DNA from: DATJPY01 sp035506135
Lineage (GTDB): Bacteria > Myxococcota_A > UBA9160 > PR03
NCBI GenBank assembly: GCA_035506135.1
Contig: DATJPY010000112.1
Span: 62,001 to 126,000 of the forward strand
Reading direction: 5' to 3'
Length of the DNA stretch: 64,000 nucleotides
Part shown: piece by piece, positions 16,747-25,170 of the stretch
Layout: every line of letters begins with the position of its first letter
How positions within the stretch are numbered: the first letter of the stretch is position 1
Made by a program: the position numbers and the translations under genes
Notes under the pieces: generated by a model
Database searches by the model: none
What the model saw: the letters and a program-made list of their open reading frames with translations, nothing else
Told to the model about the DNA's origin: nothing

Positions 16747-18021
16747 GTGGATCCCCTCTCCCTCCTGATGTGGCCCACGCTGCCCTTCAAGCGGCTGTGC
16801 GCCGTGCCCGCCGACCTGTCGAGCATCACCGATCGCGCGGACGAGGTGCCGCCCCGCGACGTCGACCTCGCCGAGGGCGCCTGCGAGCGCGTCTGGAAGA
16901 GCGTCGAGAGGGTCTACCGCACGGGGCTCTATCCGGCCGTGCAGCTCTGCGTCTTCTACCGCGGGGCGATCGTGCTCGACCGCGCCCTCGGCTTCGCCGC
17001 GGGCGCCGCGCCCGAGGATCCGCCCGATGCGCCGAAGCTCCCGGTCACCACCGAGACGCCCTTCTGCATCTACTCCGCCTCGAAGGCGGTGACCGCGATG
17101 CTGATCCACAAGCTCGACGACCGCGGCGCGCTGCACATCGACGATCGCGTCTGCGACTACCTGCCCGAGTTCGCGCACGGCGGCAAGGATCAGATCACGA
17201 TCGGGCACGTGCTCTGCCACCGCGCCGGGATCCCCAACATCCCCCGCGGAGCGCTCGATCTCGACCTGCTCGAGCGGCCCGGCGAGATCATCCGCCTGCT
17301 CGCCGAGATGCCGCTCGTCGCGCGGCCGGGTCGCCGCCTCGCCTACCACGCGGTGACGGGCGGCTTCGTGCTGGGCGAGGTGGTGCGGCGCGCCACCGGC
17401 GAGGACATTCGCACCGTCCTCACCAAGGAGATCCGCGAGCCACTCGGCCTGCGCTGGCTCTCCTATGGGGCGGCGCCGGAGGATGCGGGCCGCATCGCGC
17501 AGGACGCGCTGACCGGCGTTCCACCGCTGCCGCCCTTCGCGCAGCTCTTCGAGCGGGCGCTCGGCGCGCCGGCCTCGCGCGTGATCGAGATCGCGCGCGA
17601 TCCGCGCTTCCTCGCCGCGATCCTGCCAGCCGCCAACGTGATCACCACCGCGCGCGAGCTGGCGATCTTCTACGAGTGCCTGCGCAACCGCGGCGGCTTC
17701 GGAGCGGCGCGCGTGTTCGAGCCGCGCACCGTGCGCCGCGCCACCGCGGAGCAGAGCTACTGGGAGCTCGACCTCACGCTCGGCATGCCGCTGCGCTACG
17801 GGCTCGGCTTCATGCTGGGCGGCCGCCTGTGGAGCCTCTTCGGCCCCGACACGCCCCACGCCTTCGGCCACCTCGGATTCACCAACGTGCTCGGCTGGGC
17901 GGACCCGGAGCGCGAGCTGGCGGCGGCCTTCCTCACCAGCGGGAAGCCCTTCCTCAACCTCGAGGCGGTCCGGCTCTACCAGCTCCTGATGGCGATCGAC
18001 CGCGAGTTCCCGAAGGCGTGA
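16747..18021 (+). CDS. Beta-lactamase-fold serine hydrolase (class C / esterase family)
   Basis: The 424-residue protein has the SxxK motif as Ser110-Ala-Ser-Lys113 in IYSASKAVTAML, a tyrosine motif region AYHAVTGGFVLGEVVRR, and a late HxG as HLGFTN. These are the active-site elements of the class C beta-lactamase/penicillin-binding fold, used here more likely as an esterase or transacylase: there is no signal peptide, and such proteins often accompany lipid-metabolism genes. The GTG has no ribosome site, but a TACCCT -10-like hexamer ends 10 bp before it, so the message may be leaderless. Its stop overlaps the next start (TGATG). Confidence 0.78.
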   Translation: MDPLSLLMWPTLPFKRLCAVPADLSSITDRADEVPPRDVDLAEGACERVWKSVERVYRTGLYPAVQLCVFYRGAIVLDRALGFAAGAAPEDPPDAPKLPVTTETPFCIYSASKAVTAMLIHKLDDRGALHIDDRVCDYLPEFAHGGKDQITIGHVLCHRAGIPNIPRGALDLDLLERPGEIIRLLAEMPLVARPGRRLAYHAVTGGFVLGEVVRRATGEDIRTVLTKEIREPLGLRWLSYGAAPEDAGRIAQDALTGVPPLPPFAQLFERALGAPASRVIEIARDPRFLAAILPAANVITTARELAIFYECLRNRGGFGAARVFEPRTVRRATAEQSYWELDLTLGMPLRYGLGFMLGGRLWSLFGPDTPHAFGHLGFTNVLGWADPERELAAAFLTSGKPFLNLEAVRLYQLLMAIDREFPKA

Positions 18022-18611
18022 TGCCGCCCGAGCGCCGCGCCGTCTGGCTGATCCGCCACGCCGAGAGCTCCTGGAACGCGCTCGGGCGCTGGCAGGGCTG
18101 GAGCGATCCGGGGCTCTCCGCGCGCGGCCGCGAGCAGGCGCACCAGCTCGCGCGCGAGCTCGCCGCCGCGGGGATCGAGGGCATCGTCGCGAGCGACCTC
18201 CGGCGCGCGCAGGAGACCGCGGAGATCGTGGCGGGTGCGCTCGGCCTCGAGCTGGCGGTCGACACGCGGCTGCGCGAGCGCGACCTCGGCCACTGGGCGG
18301 GGCTCACGACTCCGGAGATCGCAGGGCGCTGGCCCGACCTCCTGGCGCGGCTCCGCGCGCGCGATCCCGAGCTGCAGCCCGGCGGCGGCGAGTCGACCCG
18401 ACAGGTGCAGGTGCGCCTGCGCTCCTTCCTGGCCGATCTCGCGGCGCGACCGCACCCGGCGCGAGTGGCCCTCGTGACGCACGGCGGTGTCATTCGGGCG
18501 CTCGGCGCCGCGGCGCCGGTGCTGAACGCCTCGTGGCTCGCGTCCACGCTCGACACGCTCCAGGCCGAGCTCGAGAGCGCGGCCCCCGCGCCGGAGGCCG
18601 AGGCGCTCTAG
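18021..18611 (+). CDS. Histidine phosphatase family protein
   Basis: The 196-residue protein begins with the phosphatase signature WLIRHAESSWNALGRWQGW, continues with SDLRRAQETAEIV and RERDLGHWAG, and ends with ALVTHGGVIRAL carrying the second catalytic His. This is the phosphoglycerate-mutase-like branch that includes alpha-ribazole phosphatase and broad-specificity phosphatases. The substrate cannot be chosen from sequence. It is translationally coupled to the preceding serine hydrolase gene. Its end lies 39 bp from the convergent SDR gene. Confidence 0.85.
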   Translation: MPPERRAVWLIRHAESSWNALGRWQGWSDPGLSARGREQAHQLARELAAAGIEGIVASDLRRAQETAEIVAGALGLELAVDTRLRERDLGHWAGLTTPEIAGRWPDLLARLRARDPELQPGGGESTRQVQVRLRSFLADLAARPHPARVALVTHGGVIRALGAAAPVLNASWLASTLDTLQAELESAAPAPEAEAL

Positions 18612-18650
18612 CTGCCGACTTCACTCGGCTCCGAAGACTGCGCCTCGCTG

Positions 18651-19481
18651 CTAGCGCGTCTGGCTGCGGGTGACCTGGGTGCCGATCCAGCGAACCAGCC
18701 CCGGCGCGAACCGCTTCAGGTAGTAGAACGTCCAGGCCTCGGGCGAGATCGGCGCCACGGTGCGGTCGCGCTGCACCGCGCGGAGCACGTTCTCGGCGAC
18801 CCGCTCGGGCGTGTAGTTGCGCCGCGCGAAGGCGCGCGCGGCCCGCTCTCGCGCGACCTCGCTGGCGGCCGCGCCGCGCCAGCGGCTCCTGCGCACGATG
18901 GGCGTGTTGATGACCCCCGGACACACGGCCGTGACGCCGATCCGATGCGGCGCGAGCTCCTCGCGCAACGCCTCGGAAAGGCCGAGCACGGCGAACTTGG
19001 TGGCCGTGTAGGCGGGAAGGGCCGCGCTCGCGACGTAGCCCGCCATCGACGAAACGTTGACCACGTGTCCGCCGCCGCCGCGTTCCACCATCTTCGGGAC
19101 GAAGCAGTGCAGGCCGTGCACGACGCCGAACAGGTTGATGCCGACGATCCAGCGCCAGTCTTCGATCGAGGTGTCGAGGACCCCGCCGCCCAGGCCGACG
19201 CCGGCGTTGTTCATCAGCAGGTCGACGGCCGGCGCGCGCTCGTGCACCTCGCGCGCGAAGCCCTGCATCTCCTCGGCGCTCGCGACGTCGACGCGCCGCG
19301 CGAGCACCTCCGCTCCCAGGCGCCGCGCCTCGGCCTCGGTCTCCGCGAGGCCGCCCTCGTCGATGTCGCACAGCGCGAGGCGCGCGCCGCGGCGGGCGAA
19401 GGCGAGGGCGCTGGCGCGCCCGATGCCGCTGCCGGCTCCCGTCACCAGCGCCAGCCGGCCGTCGAGGCGCCGCACGTCCAT
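18651..19481 (-). CDS. Short-chain dehydrogenase/reductase
   Basis: The 276-residue protein is a classical SDR: cofactor loop TGAGSGIG, acidic CDIDE at the end of the second strand (favouring NAD(H)), NNAG, catalytic Ser in NVSSMAGY and YTATK with the catalytic Tyr and Lys. The C-terminal part (TFYYLKRFAPGLVRW) is longer than minimal SDRs and resembles those annotated near acyl-CoA ligases. It follows the acyl-CoA synthetase with no gap, so it likely oxidises or reduces a hydroxyl or keto group on a CoA-linked lipid in the same pathway. The exact substrate is unknown. Confidence 0.85.
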   Translation of the reverse strand: MDVRRLDGRLALVTGAGSGIGRASALAFARRGARLALCDIDEGGLAETEAEARRLGAEVLARRVDVASAEEMQGFAREVHERAPAVDLLMNNAGVGLGGGVLDTSIEDWRWIVGINLFGVVHGLHCFVPKMVERGGGGHVVNVSSMAGYVASAALPAYTATKFAVLGLSEALREELAPHRIGVTAVCPGVINTPIVRRSRWRGAAASEVARERAARAFARRNYTPERVAENVLRAVQRDRTVAPISPEAWTFYYLKRFAPGLVRWIGTQVTRSQTR

Positions 19482-21191
19482 CTACCCGAGGTCCTCGGTC
19501 TGGAAGGGCACCGCGCCCGTGCCGCGGAACACGTTCTTGAGCAGCTTGCCGGCGGGGTTCCGCGGCAGCGGCTTGTCGCTGAACTCGACGATCTCGGGCA
19601 TCTTGAAGCGGGCGAGGTGCGCGGCCACGTGCCGCTGCACGGCCGCAGCGTCGAGCCGCGAGCCCGGGACCCGGCACACGATGGCCTTGACCCGCTCGCC
19701 GAGCTCCGGATCCGGCACACCGATCACGCACGCCTCGTCGATCTCGGGGTGGTCCGCCAGCACGTTCTCGATCTCGGTGCAGTACACGTTCTCGCCGCCG
19801 CGGATGATCATGTCCTTGGCGCGGTCCGCGATGAAGAAGAAGCCCTCGCCGTCGCGGGTGCCGAGGTCGCCCGTGCGCAGCCATCCGTCGACCACCGTCT
19901 CGGCGGTGGCGTCGGGACGGTTCCAGTAGCCCGGCGTCACGGTGGGGCCGCGGATCCAGAGCTCGCCGAGCTCGCCGTCGGGAAGCGCGCGGCCCTGAGC
20001 GTCGGCGATCTTCATCTCGAGGATGGGCAGCGGCCGTCCGATCGAGCCGCTGCGGCCGATCAGGTCCTTGCCGCCGTTCAGCGTCGCGACGCCGTGGGTC
20101 TCGGTCAGCCCGTAGGCGTTCGTGTAGTTCTCCTTGACCGGCAGCACCTCGCGCGCGCGCTTGAGCGTCTCGGGCGGCATCGGAGCCGCGCCGAACGACA
20201 CGGCGGTCAGGCTCGAGAGGTCGTAGCGCGCGACGTCGGGGTGGTGCACCACGCGGTGGAGCATCGTCGGCACACTCCCCCAGGTGGTGATGCGCTCGCG
20301 CTCGATCAGCTGCATCACCTTGGCCGGCTCGAAGCGGCCGTCGAGGAACACCAGCTTGGCGCCCGCCGTGAGCGCCGTGCACGTCACCGAGTGCAGGCCG
20401 CCGACGTGGAAGAGCGGCGTGGTCAGCAGGTTGGTCATCTGGCCGCCGCCGCTCGGGATCAGCGAGCCGCCGCCGAGCAGGGCGCCCGCCACGCCGCCGA
20501 ACACGATGCCGATCACCTGCGCGACCGTCCCGCCGTGCGTCGTGATGCAGCCCTTGGGGCGTCCGGTGGTGCCCGAGGTGTAGAGGATCACCCAGGGGTC
20601 GCTCTCGTCGATCGGCTCGGTCGGCGGATCGTCGCACGGCGACTCGAGTGCGGCGATCGGGATCGTCCCGCGCGGCGGGTGCTCGCCGACGAAGAAGATC
20701 TTCTCGAGCGAGGGCAGGCGGCCCGCGAGCGCCTCGACGCGCGGCCAGCCGCGCTCGTCGACGACGAGGAATCGGCTGCCCGAGTCGCCGAGGCCGTACT
20801 CGATCTCCTCCGGCGCCCACCAGCCGTTCAGCCCGACCGCGATGCCTCCGGCCGAGGTCGCGCCGAAGAGCGCGATCAGCCAGTCGGGCGAGTTGAGGGC
20901 GAGGATCGCCACCCGATCCCCCTTGCGCAGGCCGTGATCCTCGCGCAGCGCGCGCGCGGCCCCCCAGACGTGGCGCGCAAAGTCGCCGTAGGAGAGCCGC
21001 CGCTCGCCGTGCACCATGCACGGAAGGTCTCCGCGCAGCGCCAGGTTGACGATCTTCTCGCGCATCGAGCGCTCGCGGTTCTTCCAGTTGCGGATCGGCC
21101 CGCGCGCGGTCTCGGTCTCGACGACCTCGAACGGCGCACCCGCCGCGGTGAGCTGGGCGACGATCTGCGGATAGCGCGAGTCCGCGCTCAT
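19482..21191 (-). CDS. Class I adenylate-forming acyl-CoA synthetase
   Basis: This 569-residue ANL enzyme has ILYTSGTTGRPKGCI near residue 205, AYGLTETHGVATL near 350, WLRTGDLG, and the C-terminal catalytic lysine region PRNPAGKLLKNVF. An Asp-Arg-Ala-Lys-Asp segment (FIADRAKDMIIRGGENVY) marks the hinge. It should make an acyl-AMP then acyl-CoA from a fatty or aromatic acid. The ATG follows AAGGAGG and overlaps the stop of the upstream membrane-protein gene (ATGA), and the SDR gene begins immediately after its stop, so the three form a tight operon. The substrate is not readable. Confidence 0.88.
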   Translation of the reverse strand: MSADSRYPQIVAQLTAAGAPFEVVETETARGPIRNWKNRERSMREKIVNLALRGDLPCMVHGERRLSYGDFARHVWGAARALREDHGLRKGDRVAILALNSPDWLIALFGATSAGGIAVGLNGWWAPEEIEYGLGDSGSRFLVVDERGWPRVEALAGRLPSLEKIFFVGEHPPRGTIPIAALESPCDDPPTEPIDESDPWVILYTSGTTGRPKGCITTHGGTVAQVIGIVFGGVAGALLGGGSLIPSGGGQMTNLLTTPLFHVGGLHSVTCTALTAGAKLVFLDGRFEPAKVMQLIERERITTWGSVPTMLHRVVHHPDVARYDLSSLTAVSFGAAPMPPETLKRAREVLPVKENYTNAYGLTETHGVATLNGGKDLIGRSGSIGRPLPILEMKIADAQGRALPDGELGELWIRGPTVTPGYWNRPDATAETVVDGWLRTGDLGTRDGEGFFFIADRAKDMIIRGGENVYCTEIENVLADHPEIDEACVIGVPDPELGERVKAIVCRVPGSRLDAAAVQRHVAAHLARFKMPEIVEFSDKPLPRNPAGKLLKNVFRGTGAVPFQTEDLG

Positions 21192-24085
21192 CCCGGTCCT
21201 CCTTCGAGCGCCGGTAGGCCTCCGCCGCCGAGCGCGCCCGGCGCCGCGGGCGCGGGCACGCCGCCGAGCTGGCGCCGCAGCGGGCCCACCCGTACCTCGG
21301 CCGCGGCCAGACCGTTGGTGCAGCTCGCGTCGCCCGGCGGATGGCACTGCTCCCAGATCAGGGCCAGCGACTCGCGCGAGAAGGGCGTGCCGTGGTGGTA
21401 GTACTGGACGTACAGGTCGGTGAGGCGCTCGGCCTGTGCGGCGTCGAGGGCGCCCTCCGAGCCCGCACCGCTCGGGAAGAGCCCCACGAGGTGACGTAGC
21501 TTGGTGTCGGTCAGATGCGGGGCGAAGGGCCCGAACTGGCGCAGGTTGGCGAGGAGCTGGTCGCGCGCCTGCGAGCTCGGGATCTCGCGGATCCAGTCGG
21601 CGATCAGCGTCGCGCAGAGGGTCGGGATGTTCTGGCACGCCTGGCCCGCGAGCTCGCGGTGCGCGTCGTCCGAGAGCTTGCCGCCGGAGAGCGCGGCGTA
21701 GCGGCGCAGCAGCGAGTTCTCGGCGCCGATCGCCGCCGGCGCGCGCCGGATCGTCGGCGGGAGCTCCGCCTGCTGCCCGCGGAAGAAGGCCCGCGCGGCG
21801 CGCTGGCTCAGCACCGGGTGCATGAGCGTCTGCACGTCGCCGGTGAGATGCGCGGCGTTCACGACGCCGAGGGGCAGGAGCTCGTGCGCGAGCAGCGCGG
21901 GGAAGCTCTGGACCCTCGAGCGTCGCAGGCCGGCCGCGATGTCCGGCTCGGCAGTGCGCGCCATGATCCGGCGCAGATCGAGGGCGTGCTCTGGGGATTG
22001 GAAGCCGAGCAGGATCAGGTCGGGGCCGACGCCGTACCAGACGGCGACGTGGTCGAAGACGGAGGCGTAGGTGCGCAACACCAGCTCGACCACCTCGCTG
22101 TCGTTCTCGTAGAGGTGGAACCACTGGGCGTAGACGCCGCCCGGGCGCAGGCGCTCGCGCGCGGCCGTCAGGAACTCGCGGCTGAAGAGCATCTCGACAC
22201 CGCTCACCCACGGATTGCTCGGCTCCGAGACGATGATGTCGTAGCCCTCGCCGCTGCGGAGCAGTGCGCGGTACGCGTCGGAGAGGATCACCTCGGTCTT
22301 CGGATTGGCGAGCGCTCCCTGGTTCGCGTGCTCGAAGTGCGAGGCGGCCTGGATCACGGCCGGCGAGATCTCCGCCACGGTGACGTGCTGCATCGAGTCG
22401 AGCGCGGCCAGCTCTCCCACCGTGACGCCGGTGCCGTATCCGATCACGAACGCGCGCTCGGCGCGCTCGGCGAAGATCGCCGGGAGCAGCGCGGCCAGCG
22501 CCATCGTGGGGTAGTCGACGTGGATCGAGCCGTCGGGCTTGCCGTTGGTGACGATCGCGGTGTCGGGCTGGCCCTCGGTCATCGCGTCGAGCACGGCGAC
22601 GGAGGAGTTGGGATCGTCCTTGTAGAAGGAGACGCGCGTCCCCCGCCGGATCGCGGCGAAGAAGCGGTCGGCCCCGCCCTCGGTCAGACCGGGGTGCGGC
22701 TGGCGCATCCGGAATGCGCCCGACGCCAGCCGGGCCGTGTCCCAGGGCGCCATGTGGCTGATCCCGATCCCGATCGGCAGGGCGACGAGCGCGAGCATCG
22801 CCAGCTTGGGGAGATCCATCACCCGCGCCGAGGCCAGCGTCGCCGCGACGACCACCGCGGCGAGCGCGACGCGATAGACCTCGTGGAGGTCGAGCCAGTA
22901 GAAGAGCAGGTACCCGCCGCCGAGCGCGCCGAGGAGCGAGCCGACCGTGTTCCATGCGTACAGGCGTCCGGCCGCCGCGCCGAGATCGCCGGCCTCGCGG
23001 CGAAGCTGGTGGAAGATCAGCGGGAGCGTCGCGCCGGAGAGCCCGATCGGGAGGGCGAGCACGGCGAGCGTGCCGAGGAAGAGCGCGAGCTGGTAGGGGT
23101 AGAACGCGCGGTCCAGGTCTCGGAACAGCGAGCGCACGGCGTGCGCCGCGTAGGGCGCGTTCTGGAGCTGGGGGTAGAGCAGCGCCAGCAACGCGACCAG
23201 CGCCCACTGCACGCAGGGCAGGGTGTAGGCCCCGATGCGCGGCAGGGCGGAGACGGCGAACGAGCCGAGCGCGATGCAGAGCACGAAGACCGCCACCACC
23301 ATCGCGAAGGTGTAGTTCGACGAGCCGAGCGCGAGGCCGCCGAGGCGGATCAGCACGGTCTCGAGCGTGATGGCGGCGAACCCGACGAGCAGGGCGACCG
23401 CGGCGTAGGGGCCGATCGCGGGGGACGCTCCGGGCGCCGGCGCCGGGATCGCGAGAGCGCCGCGCGGCCGCAACCCGAGCGCCAGGAAGGCGCTGCCCGC
23501 GCCGAGGTTCACCGCCCCCATCGCCAGCACGACCTTCTCGAGGCCGAGCCAGGGGATCAGCCAGAACGCGGCCGCGAGCGCTCCCGCGAAGGCGCCGATG
23601 GTGTTGAAGGCATACACGAAGGCGTGGATGCGGGTCGCGTCGGCGAGGCCACGCGCGAGCGCCTGCGTGAGGATCGGGATGGTGCCGCCCATCAGGATGG
23701 TCGGCGGCAGGATCAGCAGCGCCGCGAGGGAGACGTCGAGCGCGAAGCCGGCGCCGCCGGCGCGGTGGGGGATCGCGAACGAGAGCGCGCGCACCGCGCG
23801 GAACAGGAGCGGGAAGAGGAGCGCGTGCGCGCCGATGCCCGCCTCGACGCAGCCGTACAGGAGGAGCAGACGCGGCGGCGTCCCGCGCTCGGCGGCGCGC
23901 GCGAGGACGCGGAGCGTCACGCGGCCGAACAGCGCGTACCCGAGCGAGAGCCCGCCGAGGAAGAGCGCCAGCACGGCGGCGGTCGCCTCGCTGTGCGAGC
24001 CCAGCAGCGTGGCGAGGTACTTCTGCCAGGCGACCTCGTACACCAGGCCGCTGAAGCCGGTGAGCATGGTGAGCACGAGTGCCAT
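21188..24085 (-). CDS. Fused multi-pass membrane protein with spermidine-synthase-like domain
   Basis: The 965-residue protein starts with about 12-14 hydrophobic helices (1-450), many resembling transporter halves (GFSGLVYEVAWQKYLATLLG, FNTIGAFAGALAAAFWLIPW), then a soluble domain with the SAM-type fold of spermidine synthases: VIGYGTGVTVGELA, TVAEISPAVIQAA and YDIIVSEPSNPWVSG. An extra 200-residue helical C-terminus follows. Such fusions are widespread in Deltaproteobacteria-like genomes but their product is not established; aminopropyl transfer or SAM-dependent modification of an envelope molecule are possible. I use the ATG at 24085; a TTG four codons upstream is an alternative. It diverges from the ATP-grasp gene and leads the acyl-CoA synthetase/SDR operon. 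Confidence 0.75.
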   Translation of the reverse strand: MALVLTMLTGFSGLVYEVAWQKYLATLLGSHSEATAAVLALFLGGLSLGYALFGRVTLRVLARAAERGTPPRLLLLYGCVEAGIGAHALLFPLLFRAVRALSFAIPHRAGGAGFALDVSLAALLILPPTILMGGTIPILTQALARGLADATRIHAFVYAFNTIGAFAGALAAAFWLIPWLGLEKVVLAMGAVNLGAGSAFLALGLRPRGALAIPAPAPGASPAIGPYAAVALLVGFAAITLETVLIRLGGLALGSSNYTFAMVVAVFVLCIALGSFAVSALPRIGAYTLPCVQWALVALLALLYPQLQNAPYAAHAVRSLFRDLDRAFYPYQLALFLGTLAVLALPIGLSGATLPLIFHQLRREAGDLGAAAGRLYAWNTVGSLLGALGGGYLLFYWLDLHEVYRVALAAVVVAATLASARVMDLPKLAMLALVALPIGIGISHMAPWDTARLASGAFRMRQPHPGLTEGGADRFFAAIRRGTRVSFYKDDPNSSVAVLDAMTEGQPDTAIVTNGKPDGSIHVDYPTMALAALLPAIFAERAERAFVIGYGTGVTVGELAALDSMQHVTVAEISPAVIQAASHFEHANQGALANPKTEVILSDAYRALLRSGEGYDIIVSEPSNPWVSGVEMLFSREFLTAARERLRPGGVYAQWFHLYENDSEVVELVLRTYASVFDHVAVWYGVGPDLILLGFQSPEHALDLRRIMARTAEPDIAAGLRRSRVQSFPALLAHELLPLGVVNAAHLTGDVQTLMHPVLSQRAARAFFRGQQAELPPTIRRAPAAIGAENSLLRRYAALSGGKLSDDAHRELAGQACQNIPTLCATLIADWIREIPSSQARDQLLANLRQFGPFAPHLTDTKLRHLVGLFPSGAGSEGALDAAQAERLTDLYVQYYHHGTPFSRESLALIWEQCHPPGDASCTNGLAAAEVRVGPLRRQLGGVPAPAAPGALGGGGLPALEGGPG

Positions 24086-24169
24086 CGCCCGGATCAAGCG
24101 CGTCTCCCGAGGCAGGGCGCCGTAGTGTGGCACAACCGCGCCGGGCCGGGCGCTATCCTGTGCGCCCTC

Positions 24170-25168
24170 ATGATCCCCCGTGCGATCGGCATCGTCTACG
24201 AGCTTTTCGGCAGCTATCCGGTACGGCCGGGCGATGCCCCCGACGCGCACGCCGAGTACGAGCCCGAGGCCACCGTGCTGGCGCTCGAGGACGCCGTGCG
24301 GCGGCTCGGGCACCGCCCGGTGCGCCTCGGCCGCCCGCACGACCTGCTCGCGGCCGGCGCCAAGGGCGACGTCGCCGTCGATGCCGCGCTCTCGATCGCC
24401 GAGGGCTACGGCTCGCGCAATCGCGAGGCGTGGGCGCCCGTGCTGCTCGAGATGCTCGGCATCCCGCAGCTCGGCTCCGACGCGCTCACCCTCTCGCTCT
24501 CGCTCGACAAGGCCTGGACGCGCGCCGTCGTCGCGGAGGCGGGCGTCCCCGTGGCGCCCGGCGCGGTGGTCGCGACGCGCGAGCAGGCGCGGCGGCTCGC
24601 TCTCCCCGGCGGCTTCCCGTGCTTCGTGAAGCCGCGCTGGGAGGGCTCCGCGAAGGGGATCGGGCTGCGCTCGCGCGCGGACGACGCGGAGGAGCTCGCC
24701 GACGCCGTCGAGCGCGTGGTCGAGCGCTATCACCAGCCCGCGCTGGTGGAGCGATTCCTGCCCGGCCCCGAGTACACCGTGACGCTCGTCGGCAACTCAC
24801 CGCCGCGCGCGCTCCCCGTCCTGCAGCGCGCGCTCGAGGAGGGCACCCGCATCGGCCTGCACGCCGTCGAGCGCGACGGCCCGGCGACGCTCCGCCACGT
24901 CGTGCCGGGCACGCTCGACGCGGCGCTCGAGGCGGAGCTCGTCCGCATCGCGACCCGAGCCTACGACGCGCTGGGGTGTCTCGACTTCGCGCGCGCCGAC
25001 CTCAAGTGCGACGGGGAGGGCCGGCCCTGCTTCCTCGAGATCAACCCGCTCCCGACCTTCGCCCCGGACGGATCCTTCGGGATCACGGCCGAGCTCCTCG
25101 GCCGCCCGCTCGGCGACCTGCTCGCGGAGGTGCTCGCGCTCGGCCTGCGCCGCCTCGGGATCGGCTGA
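24170..25168 (+). CDS. D-alanine--D-alanine-ligase-like ATP-grasp enzyme
   Basis: The 332-residue protein shows the ATP-grasp pattern of Ddl enzymes: LSLDKAWTRAVVAEAGVPVAP, FPCFVKPRWEGSAKGIGL, and the metal-binding end CFLEINPLPTF. The N-terminus IGIVYELFGSYPVRPGD is unlike classic DdlA/B, and SxxGIG replaces the usual SSVGVS loop, so the substrates may be other amino acids or peptides. It is followed after 2 bp by a KamA-type radical SAM enzyme, pointing to a joint pathway that ligates an unusual (beta) amino acid. A TATCCT -10-like box ends 10 bp before the ATG and there is no ribosome site, so the mRNA may be leaderless. Confidence 0.78.
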   Translation: MIPRAIGIVYELFGSYPVRPGDAPDAHAEYEPEATVLALEDAVRRLGHRPVRLGRPHDLLAAGAKGDVAVDAALSIAEGYGSRNREAWAPVLLEMLGIPQLGSDALTLSLSLDKAWTRAVVAEAGVPVAPGAVVATREQARRLALPGGFPCFVKPRWEGSAKGIGLRSRADDAEELADAVERVVERYHQPALVERFLPGPEYTVTLVGNSPPRALPVLQRALEEGTRIGLHAVERDGPATLRHVVPGTLDAALEAELVRIATRAYDALGCLDFARADLKCDGEGRPCFLEINPLPTFAPDGSFGITAELLGRPLGDLLAEVLALGLRRLGIG

Positions 25169-25170
25169 CC

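Noticed and set aside
18613..18650. Possible degenerate copy of the dispersed repeat
   Set aside because: Some resemblance to the reverse of the core (ACTTCxCTCGxCTxCG, then a CTCGCTGC-like end), but the spacing differs and the match breaks after about 15 bases; it could be chance in such GC-rich DNA.
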